DNA of 64,000 nucleotides from contig OW285189.1 of the NCBI GenBank assembly GCA_935421135.1, positions 16,823,072 to 16,887,071 on the forward strand, read 5' to 3'. The DNA comes from Bugulina stolonifera (Eukaryota; Bryozoa; Gymnolaemata; Cheilostomatida; Bugulidae). Position numbers and translations under genes: made by a program. A model generated the notes under the pieces. It worked only from the letters and a program-made list of their open reading frames with translations, had not been told where the DNA came from and ran no database searches. Positions 1-11,880 of the stretch are shown here, one piece after another. The first letter of the stretch is position 1; each line of letters begins with the position of its first letter.

Positions 1-19
1 GTAGTATTGGTTTTGATAG

Positions 20-414
20 AGAGATGTTGAGGAATGTCTTATTTGTATGGCTCCCCTTGGAGAGAAGAAGACACTACTCGACTGTGGACACAATAAATTC
101 CATGAGAAGGTAACTCCTAACTACTCTTACTTGTGTATATTTGTCAAGTAGTATAATTGGTGTGTACTACAGTGTATTTCAAGCAATGATAGACACCAAT
201 GTAGTTAGATATGCCATTTCATGTAATGCACAGCTTATATTTACTTAGTATAATTATGATAGTGCTGTCTATATTCTAGTGCATCAGCCAATGGGTGAAT
301 GAGGGAGCTGCAAGCTGCCCAGTTTGTAGACAACCTGCCAAGCTGCCAGATCTGTTCCAGGCTCCAGCCGGCTTCAAACCTGAGGAGTTCCCAGGTCTAG
401 GATTGTACTATTAA
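20..414 (+). CDS. RING-H2 finger protein, C-terminal part (5' end outside window)
   Basis: Two exons are visible, 20-109 and 280-414, joined in phase 0 across an intron with GT at 110 and AG at 278-279. They encode a C3H2C3 RING finger. The first exon gives CLIC, then DCGHNKFH; the second gives C-I-S-Q-W and CPVC, so the eight zinc ligands are in the expected order and spacing. About 30 residues follow the finger, ending in GLGLYY and a TAA stop. RING-H2 domains recruit E2 enzymes, so a ubiquitin-ligase role is expected from the family; the substrate cannot be inferred. The upstream exons lie outside the window. An acceptor AG at 18-19 fits the start of the first exon. Confidence 0.78.
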
Positions 415-1270
415 GAGTGTAAGTGTATATGGAGTAGGGTGGTTTAAAATATTTAAAAGTAATTTACTCCAATAATGCTATGACTTAATAATGCCATGAT
501 TTATTGTGGCCTGTAATATAAAAATAATATGGTACTGTCTTTATTGTATCAAATGATGTCTTGATAGTATTGTATTATTTATACAACGTTTTATGTTTTA
601 TTTCACATATACTCGCTATAGGTTTATTACTGTAATACCCCTCTCACTATCTATCTCTTAATTGTAGCTTGTGCTATAATATTGTTTTTAAATACATTTA
701 GAGCTAGATTTTCCCTCTTTCTTACTAAGCAAGTGGATATACCTACACCTTAATTTAATTTTAACTACAGATTTGTTACTGCTTTCTTTTTTGTCCTTAT
801 ATATATATGTGTGTATTGTACTAATAATATAGTATAAATAAAAAGCAACACATAACCACACTTCCAGTCAGGTTTTCACTATATTATATTATAAAAGCAT
901 TGCCAACTGTCAAGACTCTGAAGCATCTAAGTAAAATTTCATACAACAGTGAGTTAGGTTGCATTCTTGTTGCTTAGTTGTCAAGTTAAACAGCAAAGTT
1001 TGTGCTGAAAATCAGGAATTGACATCAGTGCTTTTTTTGTAAGATCAGTTGAGGGGCTCCCTGCATATTTCAGGTTCCCTCCCCGCTCTCACCTTCACAC
1101 ATGCTGCATAGCACTCCTACTGCATCCGCTTGACATTATTATAGAACTCATGGCCAAATGTTTTGCGGAATATTATATATAGCAAGGTGGCCGTAATATA
1201 AGGGGTGCTTTGTGTGCAGTTGGCTCAGAGCATATCTACTGCTCCCTGGCAAAGCTTCCTTTTTTAAGGT
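415..1270. other. 3' UTR and intergenic DNA, no gene seen
   Basis: AT-rich sequence with no exon-like stretch on either strand. Around 1020-1060 there is a GACATCAGTGCTTTTTTTG block that recurs in inverted orientation near 2490-2530. Confidence 0.5.
837..842 (+). terminator. Possible poly(A) signal for the RING protein gene
   Basis: AATAAA lies about 420 bases past the RING stop codon, in AT-rich sequence with no other gene signal. Assignment to that gene rests on position alone. Confidence 0.35.
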
Positions 1271-1362
1271 TGCTGAGCTGGTGTAGCGGTAGTAGGGTTC
1301 GTTCACTGTGCTAGGCGATTAGATGCCGTAGAGGCGCCGGGTTCAATCCTTGTGAGGAACTG
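1271..1362 (+). repeat. tRNA-like sequence, probable SINE head
   Basis: An A-box-like segment (GTGTAGCGGTAGTAGG) and a good B-box (GGTTCAATCCT at 1340-1350) are spaced as in a tRNA gene. The acceptor stem and anticodon arm do not fold cleanly, so this is not a functional tRNA. A tRNA-derived SINE promoter is the best reading. Confidence 0.5.
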
Positions 1363-2610
1363 GTGTTTTAATGGATGTCAAACAAATCTTTGATTGCTCA
1401 AAAGACAAATTCCTTGCATACAAATCATCCTATACATACATGTATAAGTGATTAGAGATATTTTGCTAAGATTTCCCAGACGATAGGAAATTGCTCATCC
1501 CTGTTATGCTGTTTGGCATTTTCATTGATCGCACTGCACCTCCCTTTTCTCCACCATGTTATAGCGTAACTGCCGTAACATACGGTCTGGGCACAAATAA
1601 CTCCAGTGGAGGACCAAATGTATAAATGAGTTAGAGGCTATAGTGTCTCTATGAAGAGTTCTCAAGCTAATCGCCACCAATCTGATATTGAATACTGCAT
1701 CAATCTCAATAACCTCCCCTTTCAAGCTAAATGCTTGATCTCACAGTTCTCTTTGATTTTTGCTGCCATTGAGATGTCATATTGTAAAGTTTTTGCGGGC
1801 ACTTGTAGTCATGTAGGAAGGAGCGAACGTGGTCTATCTGCCCTCAACTTTTCAGGCACTAAGTGATAGATGAGGTACTTGCTGCTTGTTATTATGACCC
1901 GTAGGTCCGAGCTACCAGGGGTCAGGGGTCGGTCCCATACCAAAGTATACATAATCAAAATCAAATAAAAGTTATTAAAAACTGTAATAAATCATATTAG
2001 CTCAGGGAGAAATAATATAAATGTGTTTATACTTTAATTACGTAAAATAGCTGTCAATCGGTCTTTATAACACACATACTTTGACGGAGTGGTGGGAAGG
2101 ACGACTAGGACATAAATGTGGGCACCTGAGAGCCGAGGTGCAGCGGTCGGTCCTATGTGACAAGTCGAGGGGGAGAGGGAATGGTAACAACATATAGTTA
2201 TATATATCATTCACTAATACATTGGGTCGGCCCTCTAAAGCACATTCAGTTTAGTAATACATGCAAGGTTAGCTATTCTCTTTAGCTGGCTGCTCACTAC
2301 AATAGGCCTACATACATGTATGTTATAGAGTCTGGAACCATGAGCCAACATTGGGGTTTACCATAGAATATTGATATACATGTACCAGGTAACATTCTAA
2401 TAGAATGCATCATGCATGATACCTGGCCATGGTTACTTTTTAAACTTTAACTTTCCAAATGGCAATTTGTTGAGGGGGCTCCCGGGAGCCCAGAGAGCCC
2501 CCTACAAAAAAAGCATTGATTGACATGCATAAACTACGAAAAGGAAGGAATAGCAGTATAGCACACTCGGCAGGTTGTAATAATGTAAGGGTGTTGAACG
2601 TTATTGATTA
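1363..2610. other. Intergenic DNA without a supported gene
   Basis: Short overlapping ORFs near 1522-1866 lie on both strands and look like chance. At 2470-2530, GGGGGCTC...GAGCCCCCTACAAAAAAAGC forms a local inverted repeat and also pairs with the block near 1020-1060. This suggests the ends of an old element about 1.5 kb long. Confidence 0.4.
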
Positions 2611-2613
2611 AAC

Positions 2614-2663
2614 TAAAGTTGTCCTCTCCCAGGTGTTATCCCAGTTGGGAGAAGACAACTTTG
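2614..2663. repeat. Foldback MITE copy (AGTTGTCCTCTCCC family)
   Basis: AAAGTTGTCCTCTCCCA and its near-complement TTGGGAGAAGACAACTTT flank a short spacer and form a hairpin. The same core occurs at many other places in the window, for example 7165-7210, 13701-13835 and 24325-24357. Confidence 0.7.
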
Positions 2664-4554
2664 AGCTGTGATCGATGCCATGGTGTTGAACCTCTTTATT
2701 GAGTGGCCCTTCACTTCGAATTGTGGAAACAGAATGCATACTGTAATGTTTTAGTGCTTGTTTACATACTGGTGCCCTCGGCACCCGTTTGTATGCGAAG
2801 AGCTTGGAAGTTGGTAGAGGACGACCAAGTGACCTTCTACACATCACATAAAAGAGTGAACAGTTATTAGGTGGTCTTGTTATTATATATCTGGACGTAG
2901 GCCGATGCTGAGACTCATTAAAGAGTCCGGGTCGGCATAGGTTTTTATGTAGACTTTATACTCCAGAGGAGTGTAGAGAAAGATCTGATATTCTAGGAGC
3001 TTAAGCCCAAAGCTAGATTCATATAGAATCAGGGATCGACCTAAGCTGTAGAAGTGGTGTAGAGATATGCTTGAACGAGGATGGCGATGAACTCGAGCCT
3101 TATGGATCTATGGATCTGCCGGTGGACTTACCCGCCTACAAGAGTGAGCCTCTAGGTTTGAGTTAGGAGATGTTGCTTTATTAGAGCGCAATCAACAACT
3201 GATTTCACACACAAAATGTGCTATCTCATATACTAAATATACCTCCGGTAAAAGGGCTGATAAGGTATCGGGTCCGGAACTGAGGCAACAACATGGATGG
3301 TTCCACCAGAAGGGTCAGCCTTGGCACAAAAGGTGCTTACAATGGTCCGAAATGGAAAGTATATAAATATGGGCCTATTCCAAGATATTGGCCTTCAAAA
3401 GTACATGGACAAAGACTTAGTCTTGTATAATCAGATTAAGAGAAGGTAATTGCTTATATAATATGGGAAAAACCAAGTGTAGTTACATTTACAATAATCT
3501 GATTGGTGGATAACAATAATAGAGCACACGATAATAGTTGATTATATAAGAGTGTAATCATGCATGTATAATAAATGTACAAGGTAAGACAATAATGTAT
3601 GAATGGATAGTATGGATAATGTCACTGTTTGGCTAGCCACTAAAGTCTTCTTAGAGCCCTCCAGGAGAGATAACACCCGTAGTCAGCCTGGGTGTGGGGT
3701 TGTCTGGCCGTTCCATCACAATACTACAGCTCAAATAGTTATTATGATAGCTATACATACACTGAAGCTATTATAATTATACAAGTAGATAGATACGTCT
3801 TGTAAATTGTAATATAGATATTATTACAATGTATATAAAGCGGGCTTACCAAGTCTCCCTGATTCCGCAGGAGACTCCCTGATTTTCCCCTTAAATTTTG
3901 GTACCTTATCCCACCCAAAATGGACACCCCCACCCAAATGCTGAATCTCCCTGATTTTCATCAGTCAAACTTGGCAAGCCTGATATTATACAACACCATT
4001 ATTATGTTGTGCATATTTATGAAAGCTTCTCATGCTAAAAGTTTGGAGCTGAAATGAGACATGGGAAGTGAAGAATTATCGATGCAAACTATGGGTGGGT
4101 ATATAAATTTGGTACAGACCGCAAGCACATGTGGATGGTAGGGTGGAGAGACTCTGCAAGTCTGCATGCACTCTATTGGATTCCTTATTCAGTAAAATGC
4201 TCAGAGCACCTGCAGCCCATTTACTAGTACTAAGATTGGTCTACATAATGAAACTATGGGACTGGAATAAACAACTGACAACCTTATAGCCTTTGTCAGG
4301 ACATCGTAGATCACAACAAAATTTATTGTTATACGTAGTTAAATTTTATAACGATAAACAAGTTACAAAAAAGTCGCACCATACAATATTGTAATTCTCA
4401 AAAACAGGTAAAAAGTTGAAAAGAACACAAATAATAGAGCAATGAACTAGACTAAACATTTACTATTTACACTCTAATGTGGGTACAGATATAGAACACC
4501 ATAATACTACAATGTACATAATGATCTCTTATTAACAATTCTCCTATAGATTGA
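2664..4554. other. Intergenic DNA with small repeats
   Basis: No exon-like open stretch is supported. A short element with terminal inverted repeats lies at about 3840-3981 and is listed separately. The last part (4322 onward) is the probable 3' UTR of the minus-strand sulfotransferase; TTTATT at 4322-4327 reads AATAAA on the minus strand. Confidence 0.45.
3840..3981. mobile_element. Short TIR element (MITE-like)
   Basis: The ends CGGGCTTACCAAGT and ACTTGGCAAGCCTG are imperfect inverted repeats, about 140 bp apart. Inside, CTCCCTGATT occurs three times. No convincing target duplication was found. Confidence 0.45.
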
Positions 4555-7500
4555 CTACGATGGTATTGTGCTGTCAAAACCAAACAACTCAAAATCCATT
4601 TTATAAATCTTTTGCAATTTCTCTTTTATTGGGATTGTTAGTTGTTTATACCAAAATACTATACTTTCATTTTCAACAACCTTTTTACCTTTATTGTATT
4701 GTTTTAGAGTAGAATTTATTTTGAGGATTTTTATTGCACCATTCAAGTCATCAGACATGTGTTCAAACCGGCCAATCAAAGTGTAGTTAGTGTCACATGG
4801 CAGTGATGACCAATACTGCGGTGTCCAGTGAATGTCTAGTAACTTAGCAGTTATATATGATGAAGGGTCTCTATAAATAAATAGCTTCAGAATAACTGCT
4901 GCTCAGGTTGGAATGAGTAATGTACAACATACTACAGTACTGCTGCAATAACCACTCTAAGTCTATAGCATCGGCTCCACGAACTCAATGGTGAAGGGGA
5001 TGGACTCGCTTGGGGTCAACATGCTTTGTTTTCCCCATTCTGTCACGAATGCACACACATTCACTCATACCCACACAATTTCGACAATATATCACTGAAT
5101 TTTGTCAAAATTTGTGACTGCGTGGAAATTATGAATATACGTGTATAATCACACTAACCTGCTGGCTGCATCAACAATGCATTGTGCAAATTGGGGGAAG
5201 GTGAGAGGAGGCATTCCCTCTTTGAGCCACTTGCAAGGTGTGTGAAACCACAAGCTATAAGGTCCGAACAATGCTTTGTTTTTATAAGCTGAAACGAGCC
5301 GATCCCAAGGATTCCTAAAACGACATAAAACACAGCGCTACATTGTACCACATGTACAATATGTCTACTTACAATACAATGCAGTTACATAAGTTTTTAT
5401 GTTGTAGATGCAAGAATATATACTGTAATGTACGTGCATTGTACAATACGTAGTATATGTACACTAGTGTAGGCCTACAGTATACGGCACTTTTGCATAA
5501 TTCGTGTCTTTGCAACCTGAATTTTGGATTTGGTTTGATTTGTACATGAAACTATCTAACATACTTCTGATGCTTATATCACAAACACACTGGTGCAACC
5601 TAGATGCAGAGCACCATTTCCCTGTGAGAAATCTAAGTGCAACAATGACCTAGCACGGTCAGGTTCAGCTAAGCCTCCTTTTAATCTAGCCTGAGAGGTG
5701 ATCTTGCCACAGTTGTTTGCGACCTTGTGGGCTCATGAGGTCACAAGATACTAAAAATGTACTGCATATATGCACCAGCTCATTCATCTATGCAGCACTA
5801 TAATAACTACATGTAGTACTACAGTGTATATACACTGTAGTACTACATGTATATACACTGTAGAGTACATGTTGTATAAAGTAAAACAAACCACTAGATG
5901 CTAGCCTACCAGCATGCCATCACACATACAGGCCCACTCCAGTTGCAACTACTATATGAGATAAATATATTATGATCATACATAATTGATTTGGTATCCC
6001 CAGCTAACTAAACTATTTAGTCTGTAGGTAGTGGTGTTGTAGCTAATATACAGTGTCTATAGTCACTTACCTTATAAATAAAAGTCTTTCTTGGTACGAC
6101 TTGGTCTGTGAGATTGATGTTAGTTTTGTCATATTTGCATGCTTATAGGGACTGCCCCAGCCCCACCTACAAATTTAATTGAATTTCGTCATTACCTGAA
6201 AATCCTATCCAAGTACTAAATGTTTTTTGTTTGAAGGGTGATCCTCTGAAATTCCAATATAAATCAGACAGTTGTTACAACAATGAGACTGCAGGTAATT
6301 GCACAACGTATAACAATAGGAAGACAAGAATTAACCTGTGTGTATTGACTTGATTTGTAGGTTGAAATCAGCTAGAGATTATCCAACATCAGATATGCTG
6401 AAGAAAGCTACATTTTAATTAACAAACTAATGTCTTTCAATGGGCGTCTTTAAAAAAGAAGGCCTATCAAATTAATTAATGTACTAAAAAACTGCTAAGC
6501 AAAAATACATCTGCATGTAAATTGGATATTTCCATGTTACAGTATATAAACATAGTCTGCTATATTAGTTCTAATTTTAGTACTTCTCAGAGGTTATTTT
6601 AAAATACCCATCGTTATTTCATACAAGGGTAAAGCTGCTTAAGATGTGAGTATCTTCCTAAACACTCTTTTACTGAAACAACGGGACTCTTTACCAGTCC
6701 AGCCTACTTGGTACTTACACAAAAGATTCCTGGCTAGGTTCAGTTTCTCTCCCAGCATTCATAAACATTACATACATCCAGGTAGACCACCCACACTTGG
6801 CTATAGGGTAGTAAACATATGATACATTGTGTTTGTTAGGCATAGTCGCTATATACTGATTTTTATCTCCTGTAGGACTAGGTGGAAGCTTCCCTTCTTT
6901 TTTCCTATAAATATATTGCAGACTACATATGAATTTGATATACAGTAGCCTCTCATGTACATTTTGAGGCTATTTCATGATAAATGTCATACTTTATTTT
7001 GATATACTTTTAAAAAGTTGCAGTTAAGTCTATCTGGCATTATCCTATTTGTCACCAACTGGCAGCAATTTGAATTTGTAAACAAGTAATATAAACCAGA
7101 TTATGATTTCCTAACAATCAACAATAGGTTTGTAACAGGTCTCGTAACCGATTGGCCAATGTAAGAAATTGTCCTCTTCCAAAAATGTTTTCTTGAGAGA
7201 GGACAACTTCGTATTGTCACTCCACTAATAGAAATGGGTGCCCATGGTGTGTACCTACCATTGAGCACATCTCTTGCTCACTTCCTGTGCCCTACTCCTC
7301 ATTTCCTGTACTGCATTGTAACTTCCCCTACTCTCTACTGGTACTTCAAATTGACTGTTTGAAACTGGAGTATTGGCCAGCTGTGTTTTCGGTGGATGTG
7401 TTTTCAGAGGCTGTGTTTTTGGAGGCTGTGTTTTTGGAGGCTGTGTTTCCGGTGGATTTGTTTTCAGAGGCTGTGTTTTTGGAGGCTGTGTTTTCGGAGG

Positions 7501-10500
7501 CTGCGTTTCCAGTGGATGCATTTCCGGAGGCTGCGTTTTCGGAGGCTGTGGTTTTGGAGGCTGCGTTTCCGGTGGATGTGTTTTCGGAGGCTGTGTTTTC
7601 AGAGGCTGTGTTTTTGGAGGCTGTGTTTCCGGTGGATTTGTTTTCAGAGGCTGTGTTTTTGGAGGCTGTGTTTTCAGAGGCTGCGTTTCCGGTGGATGCG
7701 TTTCCGGAGGCTGCGTTTTCGGAGGCTGTGGTTTTGGAGGCTGCGTTTTCGGAGGCTGCGTTTGTTTTGAGGGAGTTGTTGAAGTTGTGTTTACAGATTC
7801 AACTAAAGATTCATTCTTATTTAGTAACTTTGTTTGTTGGTCATAGTCATTAGATTTCGGGAGAGACAGTTTATATACAGGTGAAAATCTCAATGTATCC
7901 TGCGTGTTTGCTGCTAACGATCTCAATCCAGGCTTCTTGCAATATCCTTCTGAGTCACATCCTGTTATACTGGCACCCTGGGTAATAAAATATATTGTAT
8001 GAAGATATATGCTGCAGTATAGAAATACAAGTATGGAGATAGGAATAGGTTCCTATGCACTCATAACTTATCACGTTACATTAAATTTTACAATTAGCTA
8101 AGTAGCAATTGCAATGATGCAGTTGCAGGGTTAATTGTAGAGTTGTGCTCTCATTGTGAATATATTCCATTCTCATGAAGGTCGGCATGGACATACATGG
8201 ATATGGCCACAAAAGGTAGCATAACTCCTTGCTTAATCTGGACCGTGAAGCTAAACACTATAGTGTTTGGCAGTATAGTATTGTAATGGTTCAGGACATT
8301 TGTATATAGACTCCAGCCACCCTGATGGACCTTATAGCACCCTAAGTGCCTAGCAGTTGCCACAGCACTACTCATCTAACACTTATTCTCTTGCACTTAG
8401 CTGTTTCTATACTCATATTTGCCTTGTATTTGCATGTCTAACCATACATTTGATAATTACATACTTGTATATAGCATTACTGAGTCATTGTACTGTTTTT
8501 ATACCCATGTAAAGAGGCCCGACCTTTCAGAATTACTTGATATTGGTATTGCATATGAACTAGAACTTTTGTAATAACCCGACCTATTTTGGGTTGGCCA
8601 CCAGGCTTCCGCCGCCATGGCCATGTTCATGCTTGGATCTCAATAAAGACACATCTATACTTATTATACATTACTGACACCGATCAATCTTTCATGTAAT
8701 GAGAAGGCCTGGCACCACTCATAGGCACTTCACTTTGGACTCAGAGTCGTCTTTGACGGCCACACCTGAAACCAAAATCCATTACAGTATTTGGTTGCTT
8801 TCCTAACACCATGTTTCAGATATGACCTTTCTCAACTGTGTTATTAGCCTCAGTATTTACTGTGATATTGTAGTGTCTATCAGGGTATAAGGATGTGTGT
8901 GAAGCTCCTCCAGCAGGACAAAAAGGTAGAACAACATATTCAGACAACATAAGAATGTACGATAATGGAGAAACAAGTATCAAGGCAACACTACCAAGAA
9001 TATCAGAATTAATTAATTAATAATGCAATACGATAAGTCAATACAGATTAGTTGGTATGATAGACTTGCAATATTACAATATACATAATAATATAAAGGG
9101 GGGTAGACATTTAATGTTTGATACTATACAACCAATCATGAATAATGGTCGTAATTTAGAGTCAGCTCATCGGATGAAGCAAGTCAAAAGTAGAGTAAGA
9201 GTAAATAAACAGCCATTTTGAAAAGTAAAGTAAGAGTCAAGCAACTAGTGCCAAAATGCTAGAGTCAGAGTAGAGTCAAAAGTACAGCAGTATGTCAAAG
9301 AGAATACCAATGGGAATTTTGTATAACACAAATTTCTGATGTATACAAGTGTGACAACACACAATAGGTAATAATTAGTGTTAGATCTGATTTTCTGTCA
9401 GTTATAGTAGTTCTGAGGAACAAAGGCTACTTCAAATTTGCACTATTGTTATAATGGTAGGTCTGTTTATCTATAAGCCTCTCAGCTTCTCTATGGTGGA
9501 CAAGACTTATTACATAATTACACCAAACCAATAGAATTATCATTGATAGCTGAGAGATTAGAGTAAAGTAAGAGTCAAGCATCATGCTTTGTAGGAGAGT
9601 AGAAGTAAAAGTCAATTCCCAGCTTTCACACAATACAAAAGCACAAGTCAATTAAAAGTAATGAAAAGCTGTTGCTCGAGTTAACTTGAGTAACTTGAGT
9701 CATGACTCGAGTGCCCATCTCTGGTATAAACACATGGATACACGTATATAGACAGTAATTAAATGGTTTAACATGCAATACAATTGAATGTGGGTATATG
9801 AGCAGCTAGTTATGAGAGTTTGAGTGTCAGCTGAGTAGCGCTGTGACAACTACTAGGCACTTAGGGTGCTGTAGGGCTTTGTCCAAATGTCCTGTACCAT
9901 TACAATACTTGCAATTCTTGTAGTAATTATAGATATATATCATATAATACATGTACATTCTTAGGTATATCTGTTGGATGTGTTAGATTTATTTCCACTA
10001 ACATAAACACATTTTCTAAACAACAGGAGCAACAAAAAAGCAGAGGAAGTACAAGAGCATTATGGGAAGTAATAAACATCATGTGACTAGACATCATTGA
10101 GAGTTATCTTCTCAAGTAGACAGCTCCTAATTAGATAACAAAAACTACAATAACCAACAATATCCATACATATGTATACATGTATACAGTCATGCACATG
10201 TAAACAGGTAAATGATTAGGACAGGTCACACCACTCAGCAATGATAAAGGGTAATTTCGAAAAAGACATTTCGAAACAACCAGATGTTTGGAAAACAACT
10301 ATTTCGAAATCGTGTGGATTACATTTAGAAGAACACAACTCACAGATAATTAATTTTTTTAGTGTTCTACAAGTTAGTAGCAGCAAAAACAAAAAATACA
10401 ACATCAAAAATAAAAATAGGTTGAAATCTGGAGGTTGGGGTTTAGAGTTTCGAACAGGTAATTTTTCAAACAGTCGCAATTGCTCAACAACATAGTGAGT

Positions 10501-10700
10501 TGATGTGACCTTACCTCACCTTGCATGGTATGATTGCAAACTAATATACATGTACAGTGTAGATATAATAATAGTTATGATTATTTGATACTTACATATT
10601 TGTAGTTTGCTATGTAACAGAAGATAAGCAGCATAAAAATGAAGATGGGAATGAAATATTTGACGTGGTCCTGAGGTCTCAAACTAGTTATGATTCCCAT
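4555..10700 (-). CDS. Carbohydrate sulfotransferase (Sulfotransfer_2 family), Golgi type II membrane protein
   Basis: Six exons, read downward: 10700-10596, 7977-7259, 6904-6719, 6166-6071, 5314-5159 and 4870-4555. All have GT-AG introns and consistent phases, giving 525 codons plus stop. Residues 1-14 are a short cytoplasmic tail and about 15-33 one hydrophobic segment (YFIPIFIFMLLIFCYIA), typical of a Golgi type II anchor. Residues 108-232 are about 25 proline-rich pentapeptides (TQPPK, TQPPE, TQPLK) forming the stem. The catalytic part has a 5'-PAPS loop (YYPIAKCGWSTW), a 3'-phosphate motif (FIRNPWDRLVSAYKNK) and the C-terminal block of this family (HWTPQYW, IGRFEHMSDD, FELFGF). It should transfer sulfate from PAPS to a glycan; the acceptor sugar is unknown. 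The motifs match the CHST8-14-like group. A non-coding 5' exon may end at 10792, where a GTGAGT donor follows. Confidence 0.9.
7165..7210. repeat. Foldback MITE copy in the sulfotransferase gene
   Basis: AATTGTCCTCTTCC and GAGAGAGGACAACTT form an inverted repeat in the intron just past the stem exon. It belongs to the AGTTGTCCTCTCCC family. Confidence 0.6.
7385..7762 (-). repeat. Coding minisatellite of 15-bp units in the sulfotransferase stem
   Basis: Tandem 15-bp units encode proline-rich pentapeptides on the minus strand. A higher-order pattern is visible, because blocks such as TNPPE TQPPK recur. The array also stays open in plus-strand frames, giving long spurious ORFs rich in Cys-Gly-Phe or Arg-Leu-Cys. 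Confidence 0.9.
8282..8786 (+). mobile_element. Solo LTR, internally shortened copy
   Basis: It begins TGTAATGG, ends CCATTACA, and is flanked by GTAT on both sides, a 4-bp target duplication. Its body matches the LTRs at 58270-58962 and 53552-54238 (shared TTTTTATACCCATGTAAA, AATAAAGACACATCTATA and CACTCATAGGCACTTCA). It lacks the promoter-proximal block seen in those copies. It sits in intron 1 of the sulfotransferase, antisense to that gene. Confidence 0.8.
8787..10595. other. Intron 1 of the sulfotransferase: repeats only
   Basis: From about 9165 to 9720 the sequence is dominated by degenerate AGAGTAAGAGTCAAG-type words and ends with GTCATGACTCGAGTGCCCATCTCTGG, which looks like one end of a transposon. 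A G-rich element lies at 10240-10487. No coding sequence is supported. Confidence 0.5.
10240..10487. mobile_element. Short element with TTCGAA-rich ends
   Basis: TTTCGAAAAAGACATTTCGAAAC at the left and TTTCGAACAGG...TTTTTCAAACAGTCGCAA at the right resemble the ends of the element at 56530-56765, including the shared ACAGTCGCAA. Both contain a G-rich GGTTGGGGTTTAGAG-like core. Confidence 0.5.
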
Positions 10701-10792
10701 TCCTTCAAATCCAACCTAAAACTATAACCATCTTTATTTGAAATCAGGCACATGTACATGTATGTCAAATACAATAAGGTTTAATACTCACC

Positions 10793-11872
10793 TTGTTGGT
10801 AAGCGTACTAAATGGTAGCTTCAATCTAGCAGCGGGATGCTTATAGGGTGGGGGGGGGAGGAGACAAGGGGATGGGAAGGGTCCATCAGTCGATGATGAC
10901 AACTAGCAGTTCACAGTGAGTTTTATTTTCGGATATTGCTCTAAAAAACACGAACATCATGGAAGTTTTAATACAGTTGCACCATTCGTTCTTCATTATG
11001 ATTCCAAAAGAAATACTTTCAGCAGTTTAATTGATGTCTAGTGGTATTGGGAATATTCAGAGTAAATAGTCAACTTTGTTTGTGCCAAGATATTTCTTCA
11101 AGCAAATTTCCACAACAGTCAGCATCAACATAAGCATGCTCATTTAGTAATGTACTTTTGCTGTTGTTGCATCTTCTGCGTTGTGTCATTCGCAGGGTTA
11201 TTCACAGTGCAGCAGTGTTATTGCAGAACGACACAACACAGGTCTGAATTGCAATAACCTGCCATGTAATTTGAGGTTCAGATTATGACCCCAACCTTAC
11301 TCTATTAGAGGAAGATCAATAAACAGAGTCACTAGGTGCTGCCATAGCACAATTTCATGAAAAGTTACCACCAAAAGCGAGTAACGCTTGACAAAGGTCC
11401 ATAGAATGAACAAAAAGACTGTCTGACAACATCCAACTTAACTTGGGAAAAGTCCCAAAATGAAGAGTGAGTCTATGTCTATAATTATTATCTACATGTA
11501 TATTACTATACAAGATCTCTGAGTACTATTTGTAAACTCGCATTGTAGAAGAAAAATCCTTCCAACCTCCTAAAGATGGTACTCTACCCTACCCATCGTT
11601 CTCTGGGAATCATGCAACTAACCACGGCCATGACATAGAGCTAAAGTTGGAGTTGGCTATCATTGAACGATACAACTAGAACAATAAATCGCTAAAGGTG
11701 GGCCATCCTGGGTTAATTGCTCATCCCTAGCATAAGTTCCTAGCCTGCTCCTCAATAGAATTGGGTGCACAAGTGATATTACAAAGTTTTGATAGATGCC
11801 TGGGTTTTGCAATTTCAAGTTTATGGGTCAAAGTGCAAAATATTTTATCTGTTTATATATATCCCTATGATG
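10793..11872. other. Region upstream of the sulfotransferase, no gene seen
   Basis: It probably holds the promoter and 5' untranslated exon of the minus-strand sulfotransferase. Near 11176-11245, GCGTTGTGTCATTCGCA and TGCAGAACGACACAACACA form an imperfect hairpin. No TATA box or other element could be assigned with confidence. Confidence 0.4.
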
Positions 11873-11880
11873 ATCTATTG

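Noticed and set aside
7287..7853. Long plus-strand ORFs rich in Phe/Leu/Ala/Val or Cys-Gly-Phe
   Set aside because: They are antisense readings of the 15-bp minisatellite. The minus strand joins in phase to anchor and catalytic exons of the sulfotransferase.
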